This document shows, piece after piece, positions 6,726-13,126 of a DNA stretch of 14,605 nt. The position numbers and the translations under genes were made by a program. The notes beneath the pieces were generated by a model that saw only the letters and a program-made list of their open reading frames with translations, ran no database searches and had not been told where the DNA came from. Positions within the stretch are counted from its first letter, which is position 1. The number at the start of each line of letters is the position of its first letter. The stretch covers positions 1 through 14,605 of the forward strand of contig JASLMY010000117.1 of the NCBI GenBank assembly GCA_030746295.1, given 5' to 3'. This DNA is from Alphaproteobacteria bacterium (GTDB lineage: Bacteria; Pseudomonadota; Alphaproteobacteria; GCA-2731375).

Positions 6726-8279
6726 TCAGGCCTGCCGCATCGACTCGACCGGCAGGCGGATCGGCAAGCGGCGACGAATTTCGGCGTCGATTTCGGGCGG
6801 CAGGTGGCGGGGATAATGGCGCGCCAGGATGGCGCGGGCCTCTTGGCGGGCCCGCTCGCGGATGTCCAGGCCGCCGTCGCCGAGCCAGTCGTCCGGGCTC
6901 TTGCGGTCGGCGATCCTGGGATAAACGTATTCCTGCTGCATCAGCCGCAGGGTCTGCGGGTGCGTTAGATAGTGCGCAGGGCCTGAGACGACCTCGCGCA
7001 TGACCTCGACCGAGAGGCTGTCCTCGGTCACCTCGATGCCGCGAATTTGCCGCAGCACGGCGCCCAGCATGTCGTTGTCGATGACGTAGCTCTCGAAGCT
7101 GGCACCCAAAAGGCTCGCCTGCATGCCGGCGGCCTCGTAGACGAGGTTGGCGCCGGCGAGACCGGCGAGCGCGGTCGTGTAGCCTTTCTCGTAGCCGGAC
7201 TGGGCGTCGGGGATCTTGGCGTCGGCCATGCCGGTGGCGACCCCGCTCGGCAGGCCATAATGCACCGCCATCTGTGCTGCCGCCGCCATCAGCAGCGCCT
7301 GCTCGCCGCTGCCGCCGCTCATCGCCCCGGTCCTGAGGTCCGAGACGAACGGCCAGGTGCCGAAGATGGCCGGGTGCCCGGGGCTGATGGCGTCGACATA
7401 GACCAGCCCCGCCAGCACCTCTGCCACCCCCTGTGCTACCGCGCCGGCCAACGCCGCCGGGCTGGTCGCCCCCGCCTGCCCGGCCGAGAGTAGCAGGACC
7501 GGCATGCCGGCGCGCACGCCGGCCTCCAAGGTCCGGCAGGCGTCCTCGGCGAAGCGAAGTGGCGGCACGACGAAACAGCAGGAGAGGCTGACGAAGGGTC
7601 GGCGCCGGAAAGCGCCTTCGCCGCCGGCGATGTAGTCCAGCATGCGCACCGCTTCTTCCAGCCCCTCGGCCGAGGTGAAGCTGGTGCCGACATGCTTGGC
7701 GGTCCCGGCGATGCAGGCATAGCAGGTGTTGAGGTCGAGCTCGCGCTCGTCCAAGACGTCGCGGGCCACCACCGGGCGCTGGAAGAAGTGCACGTTGTCG
7801 AGGCTGTCGACCAGACGGGCGATGTCGTAGAGGTCGCGCAGGCTGGAATCGCGATAGGCGCCGGTCTCGATGTCGATGACGTTGACCGCGGCGCCGGCGG
7901 TGCCGTAGTGGACGCGCCGCTCGCTGATCGCCAAGTCGTGCTCCGGGCGCTGACCCGGGAGAACGAAGTCGCGGTTGGCGCGGGCGATGACGTCTTCGAC
8001 CAATGCCGCCGGCAGGCAGAGCCGCCCCTCGGCCGTGAGCCAGCCACCCGCCTCGGTCAGCAGCCGGACGCAGCTCGGGATGGCGTCGGCGAGGCCGATC
8101 GTCTCCAGGATCTCGAGGGCGGCACGATGGATGCGGGCGACGTCGGCCTCCGCCAGCGGTCGATAGGCGCCGCCCTGAAGCCCCGGCGCGATCGCCGTCG
8201 ATGGCCCGGGCGCTGCCCGTTCAAGCCGGCGTGCTGCCCGTCCGCCGTTGCGCCGCCGCTGGCCTGCGGTCTCCAACAT
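6726..8279 (-). CDS. MttB-family methyltransferase (trimethylamine/glycine-betaine type, no pyrrolysine codon)
   Basis: The 517-residue protein belongs to the MttB superfamily (COG5598), whose known members move a methyl group from a quaternary or tertiary amine to a corrinoid protein. Recognisable stretches include the N-terminal helix RIHRAALEILETIGL (49-63), VHYGTAGAAVNVID (123-136) and SPGHPAIFGTWPF (299-311). Others are the core MADAKIPDAQSGYEKG (351-366), the following AGANLVYEAAGM and the C-terminal THPQTLRLMQQEYVYPRIADR. The length is normal for the family. There is no in-frame TAG, so this is the common non-pyrrolysine branch; some of that branch demethylate glycine betaine, proline betaine or carnitine. 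The start ATG has a GGGAGG site seven bases upstream. The first 35 residues are Arg/Ala-rich and probably not part of the barrel. A GbdR-like regulator gene lies upstream on the same strand. No corrinoid partner is encoded nearby, so the actual reaction is uncertain. Confidence 0.87.
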   Translation of the reverse strand: MLETAGQRRRNGGRAARRLERAAPGPSTAIAPGLQGGAYRPLAEADVARIHRAALEILETIGLADAIPSCVRLLTEAGGWLTAEGRLCLPAALVEDVIARANRDFVLPGQRPEHDLAISERRVHYGTAGAAVNVIDIETGAYRDSSLRDLYDIARLVDSLDNVHFFQRPVVARDVLDERELDLNTCYACIAGTAKHVGTSFTSAEGLEEAVRMLDYIAGGEGAFRRRPFVSLSCCFVVPPLRFAEDACRTLEAGVRAGMPVLLLSAGQAGATSPAALAGAVAQGVAEVLAGLVYVDAISPGHPAIFGTWPFVSDLRTGAMSGGSGEQALLMAAAAQMAVHYGLPSGVATGMADAKIPDAQSGYEKGYTTALAGLAGANLVYEAAGMQASLLGASFESYVIDNDMLGAVLRQIRGIEVTEDSLSVEVMREVVSGPAHYLTHPQTLRLMQQEYVYPRIADRKSPDDWLGDGGLDIRERARQEARAILARHYPRHLPPEIDAEIRRRLPIRLPVESMRQA

Positions 8280-8393
8280 GGCCCGGCCTCCCAGCCCAAC
8301 CCCTGCATCCCGCGCCGTTCCCGGAGGGAGCGATGGCGCGTCAGCGATTCTGAGCGCGGTGGCCTAGCGGCGGTATGAGCGGGGCGACCGGAA

Positions 8394-9416
8394 CTATAAG
8401 GCCGACGACACGATGCGGGGCTGGCGGGCCTGGCGGCGGACCTCGCTCGGCGAGACGCCGTGGGCGATCCGATATTGAAGGCTGAAATAGGCTGGCGAGG
8501 AGAAGCCGCAGGCGAGCGCGATCTCGGCGATCGGCATCGCCGTCTGCTCCAGCATCCGCCGTGCCGCCTTGAGCCGCAGGGCAGAGTAGTACTGGCGAGG
8601 CGTCGTCTGCAGGTGGCGGCGGAAGAGCCGCTCGAGCTGGCGCTGCGAGATGCCGACGGCGGCGGCGAGCTGGGCGGGGCTCCAAGGCCGCTCCAGGTTC
8701 TGCTCCATCTCGGCGATGCAGTGGACGAGCTTCGGGTGGCTGGCGCCGAGCCGTTCCTGGCGGGCCATGCGCTGGCCCTCGTCCGGCTGGCGCATGCGCT
8801 CAACCAGCAGGCTCTCCGAGACCTCGGCGGCCAGCGCCTGGCCATGGTCGCGGGCGATCAGGGCCAGCATCACGTCGAGCGATGCCGTGCCGCCCGAGGC
8901 GGTGAAGCGGCTGCGGTCGATCTGGTAAAGCTCGTCGGAAAGCTCGATCTCGGGAAAGGCGTGGGTGAAGCCGGTCATGTTCTCCCAGTGCACGGTGCAG
9001 CGGTAGCCGTTCAGGAGTCCGGCCCGGGCCAGGATGTGACCGCCGGTGCAGAGGCCGCCGAGCTCGGCACCGTGGCGGGCCAGGCGGCGCAACCAGGCGA
9101 AGACCTGCGGCTCGTCGTAGGCGGTCGGATCGAAGGGCCCGACGACGATCATGACGGGATAGCGCGCCGCCTCGCGGATCGCAGCGTCGGCGGCCTGGGC
9201 GATGCCGCTGCTCGACGGCACCGGCAGACCGTCCGCGGAGAAGACGCGCCATTGATAGAGGTTCCGCCCCGCCAGCCGGTTGGCGACGCGCAGCGGCTCC
9301 AGCGCCGCGACGAAGGAAAACATCGAGAAGGTGGGGGTCAGGAAAAAGCCGATCGCCCGCTCGGCCTCGCCGGCAAAGATCCCATGTCGCGCCCATTCGT
9401 TCATGCCGGCATCCAT
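8394..9416 (-). CDS. GlxA/GbdR-type transcriptional regulator: DJ-1-like domain plus AraC DNA-binding domain
   Basis: The 340-residue protein has an N-terminal DJ-1/PfpI-like domain (about 20-190) and a C-terminal AraC domain (about 228-325). Motifs of the first domain are IGFFLTPTFSMFSFVAALEP, a nucleophile-elbow-like CTGGHILARAGLL (C123), VHWENM and TASGGTASLDVMLALI. The AraC domain has two helix-turn-helix units, around LAAAVGISQRQLERLFRRHL and IAEIALACGFSSPAYFSLQYR. This arrangement is that of GbdR, CdhR and ArgR of Pseudomonas, activators that sense glycine betaine, carnitine or arginine. The exact ligand cannot be read from sequence. Start choice is uncertain: TTG 9455 would add 13 residues, and ATG 9416 and ATG 9404 both lack a strong ribosome site. 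The methyltransferase gene follows after 114 bases on the same strand and is its likely target. The stop is TAG. Confidence 0.88.
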   Translation of the reverse strand: MDAGMNEWARHGIFAGEAERAIGFFLTPTFSMFSFVAALEPLRVANRLAGRNLYQWRVFSADGLPVPSSSGIAQAADAAIREAARYPVMIVVGPFDPTAYDEPQVFAWLRRLARHGAELGGLCTGGHILARAGLLNGYRCTVHWENMTGFTHAFPEIELSDELYQIDRSRFTASGGTASLDVMLALIARDHGQALAAEVSESLLVERMRQPDEGQRMARQERLGASHPKLVHCIAEMEQNLERPWSPAQLAAAVGISQRQLERLFRRHLQTTPRQYYSALRLKAARRMLEQTAMPIAEIALACGFSSPAYFSLQYRIAHGVSPSEVRRQARQPRIVSSAL

Positions 9417-9604
9417 GGCCGTGATGGCGACGGGAACCCCGAATCGCAATAGCAAGTTAGCGCTTCAAGGCCTTCTGAAACAAGAAAAATGCAGCCGGCA
9501 GTGGCGTCGATGCATTACCGTTGACCTGGCCCGCGAAACCCGGACGCTCACGTTTCGACGCGGAGCGGCGAGAGGCCGCAGACCATCCATCGAGGGAGGA
9601 TCAG
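9417..9604. other. Divergent intergenic region between the AraC-type regulator and the VOC operon
   Basis: The segment contains a more AT-rich patch (about 9440-9520), as expected for promoters. TTGACC (9521-9526) is a good plus-strand -35, but no matching -10 lies 16-18 bases downstream. AAGGCCTT (9467-9474) is an eight-base palindrome, part of a weaker TTCA...TGAA dyad. I could not assign a regulator site with confidence. Confidence 0.4.
9595..9599 (+). promoter_or_regulatory. Strong ribosome binding site that sets the VOC protein start
   Basis: GGAGG lies five bases before ATG 9605. An open frame extends upstream to TTG-like codons at 9521, but the extra 28 residues are charged and unlike the family. 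ATG 9605 is therefore the start. Confidence 0.75.
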
Positions 9605-10057
9605 ATGATCGAAGTCAACGGCATGGCGCACGTGATGCTGACCGTCAGCAGCTACGAGGACGCCAGGGTTTTCTATTCGCGGCTGATGCCGACACTCGGC
9701 CTGGAGTGTGTCTTCGACGGCAGCGAGCTCTGCTACTTCGTCGGCGGGCGGACAGCAATCGGCATCCAGCCCTGCGCGCCCGAGCATGCCGGCGAGCGCT
9801 TCGTCCAAAACCGGATCGGGCTGCATCACATCTGCTTTCGTGCGCGCGCCCGTGAGGACGTCGACCGCGTCGCCGCCTTCCTCGAAGAGATGAATGCCCA
9901 CATCGTTAGCCCGGCCAAGGAGGGGCCCTGGGCGCCCGGCTACTACTACGTCCTGTTCGAGGACCCCGACGGCATCCGGCTGGAGGTGAACCACGTCCCG
10001 GGGCGCGGCGTGCTGGCAGACGACACCGGCTTCAACCCCGAGGACTATTCAAGCTGA
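9605..10057 (+). CDS. VOC superfamily protein (glyoxalase/bleomycin-resistance/dioxygenase fold)
   Basis: The 150-residue protein is made of two paired beta-alpha-beta-beta-beta modules, the normal single-chain VOC length. Likely metal ligands are H9 (NGMAHVMLTVS), H74 or H75 (GLHHICFRA) and E127 (GIRLEVNHVPG). YYYVLFEDPDGIRLEV near the C-terminus is the signature strand-turn-strand of the family. Members include glyoxalase I, extradiol dioxygenases, methylmalonyl-CoA epimerase and many uncharacterised lyases, so the reaction cannot be named. A crotonase follows after 65 bases on the same strand with its own strong ribosome site, suggesting one operon. That setting suggests work on a CoA ester or small keto-compound rather than antibiotic resistance. 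Confidence 0.87.
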   Translation: MIEVNGMAHVMLTVSSYEDARVFYSRLMPTLGLECVFDGSELCYFVGGRTAIGIQPCAPEHAGERFVQNRIGLHHICFRARAREDVDRVAAFLEEMNAHIVSPAKEGPWAPGYYYVLFEDPDGIRLEVNHVPGRGVLADDTGFNPEDYSS

Positions 10058-10112
10058 GTGACGAACGCGGCCGCGACCGTCGCGCTTCGCGGGGGTCGCT
10101 GACGGCGATGTT

Positions 10113-10117
10113 GGAGG
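10113..10117 (+). promoter_or_regulatory. Ribosome binding site that sets the crotonase start
   Basis: GGAGG lies five bases before ATG 10123. The in-frame ATG at 10108 overlaps the same region but has no site of its own, so the shorter protein (MTVRIEKSG...) is preferred. Confidence 0.7.
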
Positions 10118-10122
10118 AATCC

Positions 10123-10920
10123 ATGACGGTAAGAATCGAGAAGTCGGGCCGCGTCTGGACAGTGATCCATTCTCGGCCCGAGGTGCGGAACGCGATGGAC
10201 CCCGAGAGCGCCGAAGCGTTGCAGGAGGCCTTCCTCGCCTTCGAGCGCGACGACGATGCGGCAGTGGCGGTCTTCTGGGGTGAGGGCGGTGCCTTCTGCG
10301 CCGGCTGGGACCTGAAATTTGCGGCGAGCCTGGAAGGCGGGAACCCGCTCGGCGCTTTGGACCCGCCCGAGAACGGCGACGAGATGCCGCGCGGCGCCAT
10401 GGGGCCGAGCCGGCTGGAACTCGACAAGCCCGTGATCGCGGCGGTCGCAGGCCCCGCCGTCGCCGGCGGCATGGAACTCGCCTTGTGGTGCGACTTCCGG
10501 GTGATGGAAGAGAGCGCTTATTTCGGCGTCTACTGCCGGCGCTGGGGCATTCCGCTGATCGATGGCGGCACCGTGCGGCTGCCGCGTCTCGTGGGCCAGG
10601 GCCGGGCGCTGGAGATCATCCTGACGGGGCGCAAGGTGCCGGCCGCGGAATGTGAGCGGATCGGCCTTTGCGAGTACGTGGTCGAGGAGGGCCGCTCACG
10701 CGAGAAGGCGGAGGAGCTGGCGCACGAGATTGCCCGCTTCCCGCAAGTGTGCGCCCGCGCCGACCGGCGCTCGGCGATCCGCCAGCACGGCTTGCCGATA
10801 CGCGACGCCTTGGTCCAGGAATGGGAGAACGGCCGCCCGGCCCTCGTCGAGAACGGCCTCGCCGGGGCGGCGCGCTTCAGGGACGGCCTCGGCCGCCACG
10901 GCGACTTCGGCGAGATCTGA
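10123..10920 (+). CDS. Crotonase / enoyl-CoA hydratase family protein
   Basis: The 265-residue protein has the crotonase fold. The oxyanion hole is formed by GAFCAGWDLKF (56-66) and GPAVAGGMELAL (110-121). E118 matches the first catalytic Glu of rat enoyl-CoA hydratase (E144). The second catalytic Glu (E164 of the rat enzyme, in GQPE) is replaced by C138 in FGVYCRRWGIPLIDGGTVRL. This FGVxCRRWG variant is common in a branch annotated as enoyl-CoA hydratase, but loss of the second acid makes simple hydration doubtful. Isomerisation, decarboxylation or hydrolysis of a CoA ester are alternatives. It follows the VOC gene by 65 bases, probably in the same transcript. Its TGA overlaps a hairpin at 10919-10939. 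Confidence 0.9.
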   Translation: MTVRIEKSGRVWTVIHSRPEVRNAMDPESAEALQEAFLAFERDDDAAVAVFWGEGGAFCAGWDLKFAASLEGGNPLGALDPPENGDEMPRGAMGPSRLELDKPVIAAVAGPAVAGGMELALWCDFRVMEESAYFGVYCRRWGIPLIDGGTVRLPRLVGQGRALEIILTGRKVPAAECERIGLCEYVVEEGRSREKAEELAHEIARFPQVCARADRRSAIRQHGLPIRDALVQEWENGRPALVENGLAGAARFRDGLGRHGDFGEI

Positions 10921-10939
10921 TCGGGGTCGGGGCCCGATC
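10919..10939. terminator. Candidate terminator hairpin between convergent crotonase and TIM-barrel genes
   Basis: GATCGGG (10919-10925) pairs perfectly with CCCGATC (10933-10939) around a seven-base loop, in the 31-base gap between two convergent stop codons. No T-run follows on either strand, so an intrinsic terminator is possible but not certain. Confidence 0.38.
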
Positions 10940-10951
10940 GGTCCAAGGGGC

Positions 10952-11953
10952 TCAGGCCTCGTCCACCTCGGCCCTGTTCTCCTCCCAGGTGGCGCGCATC
11001 CACTCGACGCAGGCGATGGCCTGCTCGAAAAGCGAATACTTGCAGCCCTCGCCGTAGTCGGTGTTGGGGATGAACTCGGTCGAGATCTGGCCGAGCTTAC
11101 CGTTCGGATCGCGCGCGTGGTGGCGCATCGCGATGCGGATGGCCTCCTTCCAGGGCTCCAGCGCTTCGGCGCTCCAAGGCGCGTGATACTCGCCCGGCCC
11201 CGGCTCCTTGAAGGGGTACTGGATGCCGCGGCCGACCGAGCCGTCGGGATGGTGGGCCAGCGTGTTCCTCGGGTTGTTCGGCACCGCGGCGCGGGCGTGG
11301 AAGTGGCGCACCCAGCCGCGCGAGACCCACTCCGAGACGACGTTGCCCTCCTGGAACGGGTCGAGGATCAGCTCGCCCGAGGCGATCTTCTTGTCGGTAT
11401 CGAAGATCTTCTGCTCGTCCGGATTGTCGATCTTGAAGATGACGTGGCTGTGGTCGAGGGTGATGTTGAACTCCAGTCCCTCGGCCTCGACCATGTCGCC
11501 GACACGTGTGACACGCGGGAAATCCTCCGACCACATGTTCACGTGCACCTCGAAGCAGGGCACGCAACCGTATTTGTCGCCGAGCTCGGCTGCCCGGAGG
11601 TAGGCCGCTAGCACCTCGTCGTCGGTGACCACGTGGCCTTCGGCATGGTGGGTCAGTATCTGGGTGTTGTGCACCACTGAGCCGAGGTCGCGGGCCGTGC
11701 CCAAGTTCTTCTCCAGCAGCGCCTCGTCCCGGCCCAGCGTGTAGTACCAGCCGCCGGCCCGGACCGGCAGGCCATACTTCTCGCTGGCTTTTCTGAACTC
11801 GTCGATCTGGTCCGGGTCGGGCGTCTTGTCGACATAATCGAAGATGCCGGCTTCGCGCACCATGGCGAAGCGGGTATCGACGTCCGGCATCGGATCGTCG
11901 TGGCTGTGCTTGATGCCGTTGGTCTGAATGCCGAAGAGCAGCTCCGCCGCCAT
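10952..11953 (-). CDS. Xylose-isomerase-like TIM-barrel protein (sugar phosphate isomerase/epimerase superfamily)
   Basis: The 333-residue protein fits the AP-endonuclease-2/xylose-isomerase-like barrel. Probable divalent-metal ligands occur in the order usual for the fold: E135 in CFEVHVNMW, D167/H170 in ITLDHSHVI, H217/H219 in VRHFHARAA, and E293 in QISTEFIPN. The N-terminal strand LLFGIQTNGIKHS and GLPVRAGGWYYTLG (61-74) are less standard. Family members isomerise or epimerise sugars, inosose or hydroxypyruvate, or cleave DNA; this one is longer than hydroxypyruvate isomerase (about 260). I cannot name the substrate. ATG 11953 follows a G-rich site (AAGGGGGG, minus strand). The dioxygenase gene lies 107 bases upstream on the same strand, so the pair may be co-transcribed, but a 20-base palindrome in the gap suggests separate control. 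Confidence 0.8.
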   Translation of the reverse strand: MAAELLFGIQTNGIKHSHDDPMPDVDTRFAMVREAGIFDYVDKTPDPDQIDEFRKASEKYGLPVRAGGWYYTLGRDEALLEKNLGTARDLGSVVHNTQILTHHAEGHVVTDDEVLAAYLRAAELGDKYGCVPCFEVHVNMWSEDFPRVTRVGDMVEAEGLEFNITLDHSHVIFKIDNPDEQKIFDTDKKIASGELILDPFQEGNVVSEWVSRGWVRHFHARAAVPNNPRNTLAHHPDGSVGRGIQYPFKEPGPGEYHAPWSAEALEPWKEAIRIAMRHHARDPNGKLGQISTEFIPNTDYGEGCKYSLFEQAIACVEWMRATWEENRAEVDEA

Positions 11954-12020
11954 TGTGCCGTCCCCCCTTGTCCGGTCTTGCCCAGGCTCAGGGTTTCACA
12001 GCCGAAGGCGGATGGCCACC

Positions 12021-12040
12021 CCGGCGGTCGCGACCACCGG
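12021..12040 (-). promoter_or_regulatory. 20-base near-perfect palindrome upstream of the TIM-barrel gene (candidate operator)
   Basis: CCGGCGGTCGCGACCACCGG is an imperfect palindrome with one mismatched pair out of ten and a perfect ten-base core, GGTCGCGACC. It sits 68-87 bases before the start codon of the gene at 10952-11953 and 21 bases past the dioxygenase stop. With no loop it suits a dimeric DNA-binding protein better than a terminator. GC-rich palindromes arise easily in such genomes, so the role is tentative. Confidence 0.4.
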
Positions 12041-12060
12041 ACCTCGGAGCGAGCGGCGTT

Positions 12061-12903
12061 CTACCGATAGCGCCGGCCCTTGCCCGCCTCGACGCCGTCA
12101 TAGAGCACGCGACGCTTGATCTCGCTATCGCGGCGGCAGCGTTCGAAGTCGGCCGTCGCCATTCGGCCCTCGGGCGGGCCGGCGATCGTGAAGTGACCGT
12201 AGCGGTCCTCGCCGCTGACCAGCGCCACGAGCGAGCGGTCGCCGGTGGTCTGCTTCATGGCCGGCGTGATGTAGCGGACCGCGACGCCGATGCGCCGGTC
12301 GTCGGTGCCGTTAGGGCCCGAGGCGTGGAAGAGATGGCCGTGGTGCAGCGAGGCTTGACCCGGCCGAAGCACGATATCGACGCCTTCGCTGTCGTCGACC
12401 TCGACCGCGATCTCCTGGCCTCGGCTGAGGAGATTATCGTCGGCGAAGGTATCGACGTGGGGCACCGGACGGGTGTGGCTTCCCGGCACGAAGCGCATGC
12501 AACCGCTGTCGATCGTCGCCGGCGACAGCGCCACCCAGGCGGTGACCTCGTCGACGTCGTCGAGGCCCCAATAGGTCAGGTCCTGGTGCCAGGTGACGAC
12601 GTGGGGCGTGTCGGCCTCCTTGATGAAGAGGCCGGCGCTCCAGACCATCAGGTCGGGGCCGAGGATCGGCGAGACCGCATCGATCAGGTTGGGGTTGCGG
12701 ATCAGCCGGTCGAAGGACGGCAGCAGCCGGTCGGGATAGGAGCGCAGGATCGACAGCTGGTCGCGGTCGTCGGCCAGCTCGGCCTCCGCTGCCTCGAGGT
12801 CGTCGCGGATCTGGCGTGCCTCCGCCTCGCTCACCACGTCGATCGGAAAGACGAAGCCGTCGTGGGCATACGTCTCGGAAATTGTCGCCGTCGCCAATGC
12901 CAT
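12061..12903 (-). CDS. Phytanoyl-CoA dioxygenase (PhyH) family Fe(II)/2-oxoglutarate oxygenase
   Basis: The 280-residue protein is a cytoplasmic double-stranded beta-helix oxygenase that should hydroxylate a small substrate using O2, Fe(II) and 2-oxoglutarate. The iron ligands are H106 and D108 in TWHQDLTYWG and a distal His in GHLFHASGPN (H193). R204 in RRIGVAVRYI is placed to bind 2-oxoglutarate. GCMRFVPGSH (134-143) is the strand-turn usually seen in the family. Its length is normal for bacterial PhyH proteins, which include ectoine hydroxylase and phosphonate oxygenases, but the substrate here is not evident. An AGGAGG site (12909-12914) lies five bases before the ATG. The gene is divergent from the oxidoreductase gene, with a palindrome at the likely transcription start. 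The stop is TAG. Confidence 0.88.
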   Translation of the reverse strand: MALATATISETYAHDGFVFPIDVVSEAEARQIRDDLEAAEAELADDRDQLSILRSYPDRLLPSFDRLIRNPNLIDAVSPILGPDLMVWSAGLFIKEADTPHVVTWHQDLTYWGLDDVDEVTAWVALSPATIDSGCMRFVPGSHTRPVPHVDTFADDNLLSRGQEIAVEVDDSEGVDIVLRPGQASLHHGHLFHASGPNGTDDRRIGVAVRYITPAMKQTTGDRSLVALVSGEDRYGHFTIAGPPEGRMATADFERCRRDSEIKRRVLYDGVEAGKGRRYR

Positions 12904-12994
12904 GGTCCCCTCCTGACACGTTGCTGGCCCAATTCATGCCGCCCTCGGCCGCGAAGATCAAGGGCAGGGCCTGACCGCAGTAGGCCGAAAAGAA

Positions 12995-13026
12995 GTGACA
13001 TTTAGTTCCATTTGGAACAATATACA
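12995..13026 (+). promoter_or_regulatory. Candidate plus-strand promoter for the oxidoreductase gene with long spacer
   Basis: GTGACA (12995-13000) matches the -35 at five of six and TATACA (13021-13026) the -10 at four of six, but the spacer is 20 bases. The palindrome 13005-13018 lies almost exactly in the middle of this spacer, the geometry used by MerR-family activators. An ordinary repressor site is equally possible. Confidence 0.35.
13005..13018. promoter_or_regulatory. Palindromic operator GTTCCA-TT-TGGAAC between divergent genes
   Basis: Six-base arms are perfectly inverted around TT, in a markedly AT-rich patch of a GC-rich sequence. The site overlaps the predicted start point of the dioxygenase transcript and lies inside the spacer of a candidate promoter for the opposite gene. 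Its GTTCC/GGAAC arms resemble IclR-family operators, but no regulator gene is adjacent, so the protein is unknown. Confidence 0.6.
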
Positions 13027-13047
13027 AGCGGTCGTGGCGGTCGACAA
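13019..13047 (-). promoter_or_regulatory. Sigma-70-type promoter for the PhyH dioxygenase gene
   Basis: On the minus strand TTGTCG (13042-13047) and TATATT (13019-13024) match the -35 and -10 at four and five of six positions with an ideal 17-base spacer. Transcription would begin near 13012, giving a leader of about 110 bases. The palindrome 13005-13018 covers that start point, which suits repression. Confidence 0.5.
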
Positions 13048-13126
13048 CGAAGCGGCCTCGCCTCGTGACCTCTCGAAGGTCGATCGTTGCGCCGAAAGCA
13101 CCCGTATTTTCTTGCGCGGAGGCCTC

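Noticed and set aside
8460..9452. Plus-strand open frame opposite the AraC-type regulator
   Set aside because: It is an antisense shadow. The minus strand encodes the DJ-1-like and AraC motifs.
9521..9526. TTGACC as the -35 of the VOC operon promoter
   Set aside because: No -10-like hexamer occurs 16-18 bases downstream (the bases there are ACGCTC), so only half a promoter is seen.
11953..13005. Plus-strand open frame opposite the PhyH gene
   Set aside because: It is an antisense shadow with no family match. The PhyH frame has iron ligands, an AGGAGG site and a promoter.
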